Below, one piece after another: positions 52,966-63,457 of a stretch of 64,000 nucleotides of DNA. The DNA lies in NCBI GenBank assembly GCA_020744425.1, contig JAGMUV010000032.1, positions 62,001 to 126,000 on the forward strand. Reading direction: 5' to 3'. The stretch's first letter is position 1, and every line of letters begins with the position of its first letter. Under the pieces are notes generated by a model. That model had not been told where the DNA came from, did not search any database, and saw nothing but the letters and a program-made list of their open reading frames with translations. The translations under genes and the position numbers were made by a program. This DNA comes from Dactylonectria macrodidyma (lineage: Eukaryota > Ascomycota > Sordariomycetes > Hypocreales > Nectriaceae).

Positions 52966-54724
52966 GCCCTCAGCGCACAATGTGGCCCCATCAAAGGGTT
53001 GGAGAAATAGGTACGCTTTCTGAAGCAAATCCCAATCAGCCGCTGTCAACCGATTATCTCCGAGGATCCGCTGGTGTTCATGCATGAATTGAACGATATG
53101 CGCCTTCTTTTTGAAAAGCTTATCGAGGACATGATACCATGTAGACCACCGCGTCTCATTATCGATCCCTAGTCGCAACCCGACTTCATCGTCCCACAGC
53201 TGGCTAGTAAGCGATGAGCAGCGTGTCCAAACAGCCAGACCGTGCAGTTTACGCAGCGCAGGTATGCCCTCAATGCCTAGGTAGTCCTCATCAACGTCCG
53301 ATCTCGAGAGACGTCTACGTCCTCTACGTCTTCTGGTGGTGAGGGCCCGAGAGAAGCGAATTAATAGGTCTTCACTAGTGGCTTCGGATGCGGCTTCAAG
53401 TGCGGCGATGAGGGCTTCATTCGATGACCCGAGAAGGAAGGCTTGAAGGGAGAGATTGATGATGTGGCCGATGCAGCGGATGCGGCGTTTTTTGGGGTCA
53501 TGGTTGATGTACCGCTCATCATTAGATTAGGCCATCAAAAACGGCCGCCAACTTACATCAAGATTCTCTTTCAATCGACGTGCTATGGACTCCAGACATG
53601 TGTCGTTTGACGTAGCGTTATCTCCGGTGTGATAGCCGAGTTTTGACATGATTCCGAAGGTCTCGAGGACACTCATAATGAGATCAGCTTGCCGCTCTCC
53701 AGAGTGATTGTTGCGACATTCTGGTAGTCCTAGAAGTGCCTTCTGCAGCTGATAATCCTGATCAACCCATTGAGCACAAACAGCCAGTAGAGCATGGCGA
53801 AGTGGCGATGTCCAGAGATCGGTGGAGATATGAATAGGCGAAGACGCGATTTCTAGTTTGCCATTGATCTGATCTCTATAGAATACGTGATTTTCCGCAA
53901 TGTGACGCATGGCCTGACGTCGGGAGGTGATTAATTGATCACCGATGGTCGGATTGCATGCCAAAGCGAGATCCTTCAACTCGTTCCATTCAACAGCTGA
54001 AAAAGGAGCTCTCCGCCGTGTGAGCAGTCATAATACAGCTTCATTATATGCCTGCCGATTGAAAGCCTGCCGAAGACTGTCAGGTGTAGGAATAGATGCA
54101 AACATGGCGGGTAATGGGCGTTGATTCGATGATATCGGCGAAGGCGGCGGCGGCGGTCGAAGCTGTGCAGCATGGCGGTTTTTGATATGCTGTACAGCTG
54201 TTGCTCGATGCCCATGACTCCATTTAGGGCATAATCGGCACACATAAAGCACAGTGCCTTTGGTCTTTCGTTTGCGCCCTAGGGATGGGCACGTGCATAA
54301 TACACATGTGTATTAAGCTGCATTTTATTATATTGAAGCAGCATTTTATTCCGAATAAAAAGCGCGCTTTTTATTCTCATATAACTACCCATGACTGAAG
54401 CTGACCAAGGCTGTAGAGAAATGGAGGCCGGAATCAGGATTATCTTGATCCTATGCACTAATCCCGTTTTGGAACGCGCTTAGCCTAATATAGAATAGGA
54501 AATAATGCATATAAAGCGCGTCTTGCTTTAAATATTTAATGCAAAAAGCGCATTTTATGTAATGATGCAGCTTTAAATCCATCCCTATTGCGCCCAGCGG
54601 TAAGCGGTTTATTCTTATCTGGATACTGCCGATCCATAATGGAAAAGGAGTTGGAAGGCAATTGATCAGATGTTTGAGAATTAGAGTCGCCGATCGACGA
54701 TAAAATATCGCTTTCTGAAGCCAT
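52966..54724 (-). pseudogene. hAT transposase gene, broken three ways
   Basis: Starts MASESDILSSIGDSNSQ at 54724. After the inserted MITE is skipped, a BED zinc finger follows (CRLCPKWSHGHRATAVQHIK, NRHA). The frame has a TGA at 54028-54030 in NEAVL-stop-LLTRRRAPFS. The catalytic region includes HISTDLWTSPLRHALLAV, KLGYHTGDNATSND and, after a short intron with GTAAGT donor and GATGAG acceptor near 53510-53565, RIRCIGHIINLSLQAFLLG and NETRWSTWYHVLDKL. Similarity stops at FLQPFDGATL near 52966, so the C-terminal dimerisation domain is lost. Not functional. Confidence 0.8.
54280..54587. mobile_element. hAT-type MITE, 308 bp, inside the hAT gene
   Basis: Ends TAGGGATGG and CCATCCCTA are inverted repeats of hAT form, flanked by the perfect 8-bp duplication TTGCGCCC (54272-54279 and 54588-54595). 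The inside is AT-rich, with GCATTTTAT words in both orientations and the palindrome AAAGCGCGCTTT. It codes for nothing. Removing it with one duplication copy restores AGRKRKTKG in the transposase frame. Confidence 0.85.
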
Positions 54725-55457
54725 AATGATGGGCATGAGATGAAAACTATCTTAATACGAAAATTTTCCGGTATTTGCGATATCTGGGGCGATAAAAAGC
54801 TGTCACATTCAGCGACGAATTGATTGTCATGGAAGCTCTTGGTTCTCTATCTAATGAGTGGAAAATGGGTCAGTTTCTTTATGCCTAGGGTGAAGGACCT
54901 CCGGGGCCGTTGTATTGAAGAACTTGCTTGTTAGGAAACATAGATGACACTAACTGCTGACCGGGAGTTCGGACTTCCGACCTGCCAGTTAGCAGCCTTT
55001 CTGAGCAGCTGAGAGACCTTCCTTCCGGTTTGATCAAATGTATGAACTTTTGGTCCGTTTAATGTGACAAAAGCAATGAAAAAAGCTTATTTCACTTATC
55101 CTGTTTATTCTGTTATTCCGTTAAAACAGATTAGTGTGAGAGCCATAACATGACAACAGAATAACAGAAGAAAAATTTTTAACATGTTATTCAGAAAAAG
55201 CAACAGAATAACAGAACAAGTTGCCCATGTCTGCCCCAGGCGCCATGGCTCAAGTCCACAAGTAGGCACGGCAACAGAGCAAATTCTGTGTACACATCAG
55301 CGGCTTATTGTACGTGCGCTTCGCGAGACCGATACTGGCAAGTGCAGGCCAGGTTGCGCCGATCCTGCCCATTTTGTCCACTTGTCCAGTAGGGGTTGCT
55401 GGAAATAATGACCGCGAAAGACAAGAAGAAAAGACGCATTGTGGACAGTGTTGCTAA
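54725..55457. other. intergenic
   Basis: Upstream flank of the hAT remnant. AACAGAATAACAG-type words recur at 55150-55215. No gene seen. Confidence 0.3.
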
Positions 55458-55601
55458 TAATATGGCAATAAAGTAGTATATTGCAATATACCCCATATGA
55501 TATGGACTTTCTCATATTGTGGCAATACAATATGAAGATTTTCATATTGTGACAATATAATATGAAGATGTCCATATTGGCAATATATTATTTATATTGG
55601 G
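55458..55601. repeat. AT-rich palindromic tandem repeat
   Basis: Units of about 35-40 bp around CATATTGTGxCAATA and AATATGAAGAT follow each other two to three times. Each unit can fold on itself (ATATTGTGACAATAT). Confidence 0.6.
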
Positions 55602-55818
55602 TTGTCAGTCCTGGGGCGAATTTGCCTCTTGACAGTAGCCGGACAAGCCTTACCCTATACCAACGACAGGGATGTTTCGCATTTTATTGGTTGGCATTCA
55701 CTTCAACACATGACCTTGTTGACAATCACTCCTAACACGCGACCGTGCGGTTCTTCCACGGGGGCTCATACAGGCACAGCTAGCTGTGCCAATAAGACCA
55801 CGTGACTTTTTGCACAGC
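55602..55818. other. left flank of the MULE with palindromes
   Basis: Contains GGCACAGCTAGCTGTGCC at 55775-55792. Together with the similar TTGCACAGCTAGCTGTGCAA overlapping the MULE end, it makes two adjacent palindromes 17 bases apart. Confidence 0.5.
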
Positions 55819-55853
55819 TAGCTGTGCAAATAAGATCTGTTATGTAAGCCCGA
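55819..55853 (+). repeat. left terminal inverted repeat of the MULE
   Basis: 35 bp, exact reverse complement of 63423-63457. Confidence 0.85.
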
Positions 55854-56039
55854 TACGTGTGTGAGTAAGAGATATCCCTCTACTATTCAATCTACTGTGA
55901 ACGGCCTCTAGTAACTGTATTCCAGCTATCTAGTCCAGGATGCTATTTACATCAAAGATGAAGAAGAAAGAAAGAAATTCCTAAGTGCCCCTGAGCTGTG
56001 GAACGATTTCTCGTGCCTGGCGCGCACGAGCCTAGTACG

Positions 56040-56083
56040 TCTTGCGGCACAGCCGCAAGGATATGGGCCCTGGCCCATGACAT
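56040..56083. repeat. two consecutive hairpins inside the MULE
   Basis: CTTGCGGC-ACA-GCCGCAAG is followed a few bases later by GGGCC-CT-GGCCC. Short and GC-rich in an AT-rich setting, possibly an RNA end signal for the minus-strand transposase gene or a structural site. Confidence 0.4.
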
Positions 56084-56283
56084 CTACGGAAACAGCATCA
56101 ATTTGTACAATTGAAGAGATACAGTGATTTACTATATACACAGCTCTTCAATATGTGATATATCATCTATTGGCAGCGTACCAGTCTGCCCAGGGCCGTG
56201 AAGAACGTACAATACCTACACTCGCATCATCTGAACACCACAGGTCCATAGCTATCAAGTGAATCACTTCAACGCGTGCAATA

Positions 56284-56290
56284 TATAAAG
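56284..56290 (+). promoter_or_regulatory. TATA box of the MULE companion gene
   Basis: TATATAA lies about 60 bases before the ATG at 56348. Confidence 0.5.
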
Positions 56291-56347
56291 CAGGGCTCTT
56301 TCCCTTGAAAGAAGCTCTCTATTCCTTCATCAAACAGTATCGCAAAG

Positions 56348-57034
56348 ATGTACAACTGCAACCAAAGTCAGCGTCAGAACCCTCAAGACTTCCCAATCTT
56401 TGTAGACAATACATCAACACTAGCAGGGGCAGTCTATCCTACAACTGCGAATATACGGGCTACTTTACATCCCATTACTAGCAACCAGCAACGAGAGCGG
56501 CGCCCCAATGATCCTTATCCAGCAACCGATCCTCTGCATATGCTCCATTGGTGGGTTCAACATACCTTGCCAAATGATCCAACCACCTCCAATGCTCTCT
56601 ATGTCCAGAATCCTCAAGCCCTTGTGAGAGCCCACAACACTTAGTATCTTCCTCAAGGGGATCCTGTTACTGTGATCTCACGCCCATGGGGATATCAGGT
56701 TGAGGGAGAGTGGCATATTGCGTATTGGGATCAACGACTTCAGCAACGGCCACAGCGCGCCAATCCTGATATCAATCCCTATTGGAGTACATTCAACCTT
56801 CAGGCTATGGATCAGGTATGTCGGAATCAGCAATTTACGGTCCCAGACACGACTTGGCCTTCACCGGCTGTAGGGATGATGTTGGAACATCGCGGCCAAG
56901 ATACATACAAGCAGCAGATGGGATGCGGCAGGTGGTATGTGCGCCTACCTGGAAGCGATAAGGGGACTGCCTTATCGGCCTATGGGGCACAGATCCATAT
57001 CTCCCCACTGCGCACCTGCTGGCTAGTTAGATGA
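56348..57034 (+). pseudogene. MULE companion gene, unknown protein with one in-frame stop
   Basis: 228 codons in a single frame from MYNCNQSQRQNPQDF to SPLRTCWLVR, interrupted only by TAG at 56642-56644 (HNT-stop-YLPQGDP). A CAG-to-TAG change would explain it and would be a RIP-type C-to-T transition. The protein is rich in Gln, Pro, Trp and Tyr (WHIAYWDQRLQQRPQ, PYWSTFNLQAMDQ). No signal peptide, zinc finger or known domain. A good TATA box stands upstream. It lies between the left inverted repeat and the transposase gene, so it travels with the MULE. Confidence 0.6.
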
Positions 57035-57783
57035 TACAACAACACAAGATCCATCAATACGAAGCCTAAATACAGCACTATTTCGGCTTCAACCAGTGGT
57101 TCGAACCCTACCCTTGTGAAACCTACAGATGACTACCTATATGCCAACAATCGTAGCTTTAGAGAATGCAGGAGTTCACATCGCGAATGTTGATCGAAAT
57201 AGCTATATTCAGTGGTATTGGCAGGGAAGGCAATGATCTCTTTAGCTTTGGTAGCTCTCTCGCTCATTCAATTGACGGCTACTAAGCCCACTTAACCCAA
57301 TACTGCAACTCAGTCACAACTCTATCAAATCAAGCCATTGGGTCATTATAGATATACTCGGAAATTCGCCTTTTCTTCCTTTTTCTAGTGATATATACTT
57401 TGTTAGTGGAAGAGGTCTTTAGTGTAGACCACACCCGTCCGCAGGGTAGGAGCTGGAGAGGGGCAGATGGCAAGAGGAAGCAAGCAAGTAGCTGTCTCCT
57501 GGGGGTTTGAGATACAGAAAGCAATTAATATACTGCTGTCTGATGTCTCTAGAGAGAAAGAGAAAAGAAATATCGAGAAGAGCTGCTGCGACAGCTATAG
57601 GGTAATAAGTGTCAAGCGACAAAAGGTGTCATACAAATTAAAGAAGGGAAAATGCGTGTCTTTTCATTTGTCAGGCAGACTGATCGCCTTAAGTAGGGCC
57701 ATCCTAGGCTAGCAGCTAGCCTCTACTGTATTAAAACACTAGGTGGACCGTTGACCCCATCACAATACCAATCACATTTTCCG
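57035..57783. other. MULE internal sequence without a gene
   Basis: Lies between the 3' ends of the two convergent MULE genes. A minus-strand frame of 60-70 codons near 57420-57620 is not convincing. Confidence 0.4.
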
Positions 57784-59569
57784 TCAATCTTGCAAATGTT
57801 GGTGGGGGGGAGGGGTTTTCCCACCTCCATACCATTCCTCCTGTAATTCACGATCTCTTTCAGCAGCATCCCAGACATGCCGCATCCCTCGCCGCTGTAC
57901 GAAGGGCTGCTCTTCTCTCTCTCTCCCTACATTCTGTTCAACCCGTTCGTTCTCGGCTTTATCCCAATCAAGATAACTCATCATCTCCTCCTTAGTCCAC
58001 TCTCTAATGCCGTTTTTCTCCCTGCAATGCCTCCCCATTTGCTTGTAGTCAAGGCACCAGTCATACTCTGTTTTAGAGTAACGGGTAGGCAGCCCTATAG
58101 CCTTCCGGTATTGTTGATTGGTCTTGATGGCCCCCCGAGGCAATGTAGCATACCAGGCCTCTCGTGCTTCTTTGTATCGTTGGAAGATAGCAAGGGGGTC
58201 ATCAACTCGTAATGCAGGCACTGCTCTTGCATTTGCTGTAGTAACAGTTGCTGGTCTGGCTGCTGGAGGAGATAGTACACGAGTTGCTGTACGTGTTGTT
58301 GTATGTGTTGTTGTAATGGCTACAATCTCGGATATTACAGAGGATCCTGATAGGGATGATGGGGATAATGAGCGGGTTACAGAGCGAGTAGATGTGTGTG
58401 TTGTTGTATGCGTTGTTATAGAGGTTTGTGCAGAAGCCTGCAATAGATGTTCATAACGTAAGGGGCATGCTTTAGACCTCATGTTGTGGCCTTGCTGATG
58501 ACATCTCGAACACTTTGGCGGTGCCTTTGGTTGTACTGCTTTCTCAACAGCTTCAAATGCACAAGGCTCACGCTGTGTGCTTCTTGGTGGCAGCGTTGAA
58601 CTAGCTGCTAGACGGTCGAACTGCTTGCGAGGCTCAATGAGAAGCTGGGCGCTTCCTGAGCGTTGGAGATACCAATGTGAATGGAAATGATGTAGTAGAA
58701 GGGGCTGATACTCGTCCAGTAAAGGCTTCAGGCTATGAGCACAAGGCAGACCAAGAGTCTTAGTGAAAACTCCTGTACACGCAGGATGTTCTCTTGATAG
58801 TCGTTGCCGTTGAGCCTCAACCTTCCGCAGAGCTTCATGTGATATCCAACCACAGATGTTGCTATACAATGCCCCAGATAGCTGAAGAGGTATGCTGATA
58901 TGCTGCCTGGCTTGGTTTGCCTTGAGCTCGGCAAGCTGATTTACCAGAACAAGCTTGATGATCCTCCAGGCCTCGAAGAGGTCAACTTGCGATGTTTTCA
59001 GGTGACCTTTGATAAGATTGTGAATGCCTTCGCCCCGTGATGTCACATATTGCTCGAAGTGAAGGTATTGGTTAACCCACGCCTTCACAAACCTCTCTTT
59101 GTAGAGATCTAGCCAGGTCTCCATGATATAGCCCACCTCGTTGATATGGCCAGGGATGTAACGGTCCTTGAACTTCTCAAGCCTCTCGTTGTAGATATCC
59201 TCAGTCGGTGAGGCTACAATCTCATGCCAAGAGTCGTAGAATTCCTTCCACTCTTTCTGTCCTTGAGAATCGCTTTTATCCCGAGTAAATGCGGGCATAC
59301 AATAGGTCAGGACTGCTTTGTTGATATGCCATAAGCATAGCATCGGGGTTGACTGAGGGAAGCAAGAGGGAGAGGAAACAGCATTCATACAAGCAAGACA
59401 GCGATCTGTAAGTATTACAGAGGGAAGGGCTGCTCCATGAAGCTCATACATATACCGTAAACGCTCAAGAGCCCAGATGAAGTCATGCTCTTCCTCGCCG
59501 CTAAGGAATGCAAATGCAATACAGAAGGATCGTTGACAAGCATCAACACCAACTATATCGAGAAGAGGC
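57784..59569 (-). pseudogene. MULE transposase, catalytic and C-terminal part
   Basis: From the hAT insertion point the frame gives PLLDIVGVDACQRSFCIAFA and FLSGEEEHDFIWAL. The DDE residues are expected in the GVDA and ILTDRCLACMNA segments, and CLWHINKAV is the conserved WH segment. A SWIM-type zinc site follows in CTGVFTKTLGLPCAHSL. Then comes a CCHC knuckle, CSRCHQQGHNMRSKAC, a Thr-rich repeat region and an acidic end. The start of the protein is at 62594-63329. Joined with one copy of the GAAGAGGC site, the two parts form one frame of 837 aa, so the gene was whole before the hAT insertion. Confidence 0.9.
59562..59569. repeat. hAT target-site duplication, left copy
   Basis: GAAGAGGC, identical to 62594-62601. 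Confidence 0.9.
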
Positions 59570-62500
59570 CAAGGCTCGAACCCACTACACTGTAAATCCA
59601 CGTGGACCACATATAAGTGGCCCATCTCTATTACATCCACTTGTCGGCGCTCAGATTACGTAATAATCCACTACACTTGGACACGAAAGTGGATGTAATG
59701 GAGTGGATTTAGGTGGATTTAGGTACAGTGGGATATTCCCTGACCCTGTATGGTTCATAGTACTTATTTTTGTATATGACTGCCCATTAAATCGAGGTAC
59801 CTGGACCCAAGTTAGCCGAGGTCGATCACCCCTACAGCTAATCTAATACTATTGACGAGAAACTACCCCTATTGAGTGCGTTTTCTACAGATTTCCTGCT
59901 TTGTTTTTGCCAAAAAAAAAAAAATTAATGTCAGCCAACCAGCCAGGCCAACCAGGCCAACAGCAGCAGCTCGAAGACCGTCTTTTTCGCCATTTCAGAG
60001 GCTGGAATTGGTCAGAACGCGCTCGTGATACTAGCTCTTGGCTGTGGGACTTTGGCTATGATATTCAACGTCATGGCTTACGCAAATGGGCTTGCAAGGA
60101 CTGTATCCTCGGAAATCGTCCCATTATCGCGACTTTTACCTCTTCAGGTCTCCAGAACGCGGCAAATCATCTATGGCGTGAGCACAAAACACCAGCACCA
60201 GAGGGAGAGAAAAAGAGCACAGCACAGCTCAAATCCGAAGGCGCACTGAAATCGATCCAGCCGACTATTGCCTCTGTTTTGAAACTGGACGTCAACAAGC
60301 CTACGGAACAGAATATCGCGAATAGCTTCATCTCACGCTTTGATAAGCAACATTTTCAGCGTATGCTAGTCGAGTTAATCGTCAGTAGCAACCAGTCATT
60401 TTCCTTCGCCGAGAACCCCATCCTCCGAGAAATCTTCGACCATTTGAGTCCCTCCGTTTCCATCCAACACGCCAACTTGACTGCCACGGCTGTCCGATAT
60501 AAGATCATTCAAGAGTATAACCGCCACAAGCAGACGGTTATCGAGGTGCTGAGGAACTCCCCTGGAGCCCTTCATATTTCATTTGATGGCTGGACGTCTC
60601 GAAATAAGCTTGCCCTCTACGGTATTGCTTGTGTTTTCAGAGACGAGAAGAATCGGCCCTGCAAAATCATGATTGGAGTTCCAGAGGCTCATCGTCACTT
60701 CGGCTCAACGATCGGTGGGGAGGTTCTCGACGTCCTACACACTCTTGGCGTGGGTCCAGAGAAGGTTGGCTATTTCAAGCTCGACAATGCAGAAAACAAC
60801 GATACTGCCATGGAGGTCATTGGTGCTGAACTTGGGTTCGATGGCCGACTGCGCCGAGGACGCTGTATTGGCCACACAATTAACTTGTCAGCCAAGGCGC
60901 TCTTATTTGGCCAAAACGCCGACGCGTTCGAGAAGCAATTGTCAGGCGCAGAAGCGTTATCTGATACTGAATACGCTCAATGGCGCCGAAAAGGACCAGT
61001 TGGCAAGTTACACAATATCGTAGTTGATGTGCGTATTAGCCACCGGCTGATTTACTTGTTCAAGGAGGTCCAGAGGGTAAGCGGTTTAACTAAATCCTAT
61101 TCGTCTCATATTAACTCGGTATATCTAACAGGACGAAATTAATCGCGCCACTACCCTTAAACTCCGATCGAAGAAACCACTCAAGCTAATTATCGACAAC
61201 GACACGCGTTGGCTGTCACAACTCTACATGATCCGCAGGGCTCTACGGTTGAAAACCTCTATCGAACTCCTACTGATCAAGTATAAGGCGCAATGGGAGG
61301 ACGAAAATCGGTCTAAAAAGACTGGCCAAGTGATACAAGCCAAGTTGGCGAAAAAACCACGCATCCTCCGAGACGAGAATCAGCTAACGGACAAAGACTG
61401 GGAGGTTCTTTACCATTTGGAGGCTATTCTGACTGTTTTTGAGACCGTGGTAAAGACGCTTGAGGGTGATGGACACATCCGCAGGCGTAAGCAAGGCTGG
61501 ACTGGCTCCTATGGCAGTATCTGGGACGTGGTGCTTGGCTATGAGTTGCTGCTTAACACACTGGAAGAATATAAGCAGCTTGCTGCTGATTTTCCTGATC
61601 CAGAGCACTTCCGCATCGGAATCAACCTTGCTTGGGATAAGCTGGATGAATATTATCGGCGGCTGGACGAGACGCCCATCTACTATACGGCTATGGCGCT
61701 CCATCCAGCTTATCGTTGGGACTGGTTTGATGAAACGTGGGCTCATAAGCCTAGCTGGGTTGAAAAGGCAAAAGAGATGGTTGCCGACGTCTGGCTGTCC
61801 GATTACGCTCGTCTCGAGGTTAGAACCAGCAGCAGCAGAGGCGACGACGAGCCACCAGCAAAAAGACCTCGGTTTTTCAATCCCTTCGAGAAGAACAGTC
61901 GTCTGCCAAGCTCAATACCAGCCTACGCAGCAGCTATTGTTGGTGACGAGTACCAAGCGTGGCAGACGGATCGTGACGCCAGCGACGGCAACGTTCGTGA
62001 TCCAATTGGTTACTGGATCACTAAGCAAGGCAGATATCCTCGGTTATCCAGGATGGCCTTGGACTTCCTGACGATCCAGCCGATGTCAGCCGAGTGTGAG
62101 AGGTTATTTTCAGCTGCTGGCAAGATGGTCTCGGGGTTGCGTACGAACCTAGATGCTGAGATTATCGCCATTTGTCAGGTCTTACGCTCTTGGTACCGTG
62201 CTGGCCTTATCAAGGACCTGGATCCATTGCTTAAGTCACACCTCGAAAGTAAGCTGGATGCCGGCTGTGGGACTCTAAGCGACGACGAGCTGGCTCTTGC
62301 TGAGTCAAAATGGCTATTCGAGGGCGAGGACAGCGCCAGCGAGGTTGACGATTCATCACAGCAGCAAGAGGCTGAAGAGTTAGTGTCAACCTCTGAAAGT
62401 GAGGCTGAATAGGCGTCGACGAGGTTGTGAATAGCCTCAAAAGTCCACTTACAAAAATCCACTTATAAATCCACGTGTACATCCATTCCACTCCGGTCGA

Positions 62501-62593
62501 AAGTGTGCTACATCCACTTTGTAATTGCCTAAAAATGGTCCATCCACTCTACTTGGTCCAAAAGTGGAGTGGATGTAGTGGTTTCGAGCCTTG
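59570..62593 (+). mobile_element. intact autonomous hAT element, 3,024 bp
   Basis: Inverted ends CAAGGCTCGAACCCACTACA and its partner (one mismatch in about 20), plus the perfect 8-bp duplication GAAGAGGC on both sides. Subterminal words AAATCCAC and ATCCACTT recur near both ends. It holds one open two-exon transposase gene. It sits in the coding region of the MULE transposase. Confidence 0.95.
59928..62412 (+). CDS. hAT transposase, two exons, intact
   Basis: Exons 59928-61076 and 61132-62412 (55-nt intron with GTAAGC donor, ATCTAACAG acceptor) give 809 aa. The ATG at 59928 (MSANQPGQPG) follows an A-rich stretch. A BED-type zinc finger lies near residues 45-85 (KWACKDCILGNRP, then HLWREH). 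The catalytic core includes HISFDGWTSRNKLALYGIAC, YFKLDNAENNDTAM and CIGHTINLSAKALLFG, with DTRWLSQLYMI after the intron. The C-terminal dimerisation region reads IQPMSAECERLFSAAGKMVS, then SGLRTNLDAE, followed by an acidic tail. Length and motifs match full hAT transposases. No defect was found, so the element may still move and could in principle serve hAT MITEs. Confidence 0.93.
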
Positions 62594-62601
62594 GAAGAGG
62601 C
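62594..62601. repeat. hAT target-site duplication, right copy
   Basis: GAAGAGGC, identical to 59562-59569. Confidence 0.9.
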
Positions 62602-63329
62602 ATCTTGTACTTATTGGTCTTGTATGTGCAGTCCAATATAAGCACTTCAGGGTATAATTTGAGGTATGCCAGTGATGTAGGATGTGCAAATAATACTGCT
62701 GTAACTCTGCTACTCTCGTCAAGGCGTATTTGACTCCAGAAGCCCTCACTCTTGAGCTGATCATCAAGGGCATGCATATTGCTTTGACCTCCGGCAAGGT
62801 CTCGCTTGCCCTGTGCAATGCAATTATAGATATCTTGCTGTGTAGCAATTATATCCGAGTTCATACGTAGGTATGACCTAATCTCCTTTGGCGCAATGCC
62901 GGCATTGGCGAGTTGTTGGACTGTTGATCTATCTGAGGATGATAGCTGACGATGTGTTGGATGTGCCAGTTGACTGAGGCTTGGTTCGTGATTGTGTTGA
63001 CCAAAGCCAGCCCGAGGACGATGCCTTACACTCCATGCAGTCTTGCATAGGCTTTCCATTGCTATCACAGAGAAGAGGCATCCCGTACGACGTGATATAG
63101 TTTGCCGTTGCCGTTTCTTTGGGCCAGGAGGGCGCCCTCCTCGGTCACAGCCGAAGATAACTCCAGTTCTTCTACTAGAGGTCTTCCAAGACTTTTGGAC
63201 TACAAAGGCATAGCCTCGTGGCGCTGCCCAAGCATTGATTGCTGCACGTAGTTCCTCCAGCGAGTTGTAGTCGCGTTCAGGAGGAAGGGCATCATCAGGG
63301 AAGCGACGGGGGCCCTCAATTGGGTTCAT
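62594..63329 (-). pseudogene. MULE transposase, N-terminal DNA-binding part
   Basis: Starts MNPIEGPRRFPDDALPPERD. It shows the FAR1/WRKY-GCM1-like N-terminal fold of fungal MULEs: SLEELRAAINAWAAPRGYAF, FGCDRGG, RRTGCLFSV and the HNHEPS zinc ligands, then a helical region. It ends EVLILDCTYKTNKYKMPL, where the hAT element cuts in. Beyond that point the frame runs into hAT sequence and stops at 62529. The open frame extends upstream to 63401 but without an ATG. The rest of the protein is at 57784-59569. Confidence 0.88.
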
Positions 63330-63422
63330 TGTAGCAGAAGAAAGGCGCGGCAAGTTGAATTGATGCTGAAGAAGCCGTTGACTGTTGAATTGAAGGGCCA
63401 ATTTGCGGTATATTACCCCTTT

Positions 63423-63457
63423 TCGGGCTTACATAACAGATCTTATTTGCACAGCTA
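63423..63457 (-). repeat. right terminal inverted repeat of the MULE
   Basis: 35 bp, exact reverse complement of 55819-55853. Its last two bases are TA, directly followed by the pogo-type end. Confidence 0.85.

Larger units (their letters stand above)
55819..63457 (-). mobile_element. Mutator-like element (MULE), split by a hAT element
   Basis: Perfect 35-bp inverted repeats at 55819-55853 and 63423-63457, beginning TAGCTGTGCAAATAAG. The inside holds a MULE transposase gene on the minus strand, broken by the 3,024-bp hAT element, and an unrelated plus-strand gene at 56348. Without hAT and one duplication the element is about 4.6 kb. No 9-bp target duplication is visible. On the right a pogo-type element seems to have inserted at the very edge. 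Confidence 0.85.

Noticed and set aside
57095..57110. GGTTCGAACCC resembling the T arm of a tRNA
   Set aside because: No acceptor stem, D arm or anticodon arm around it.
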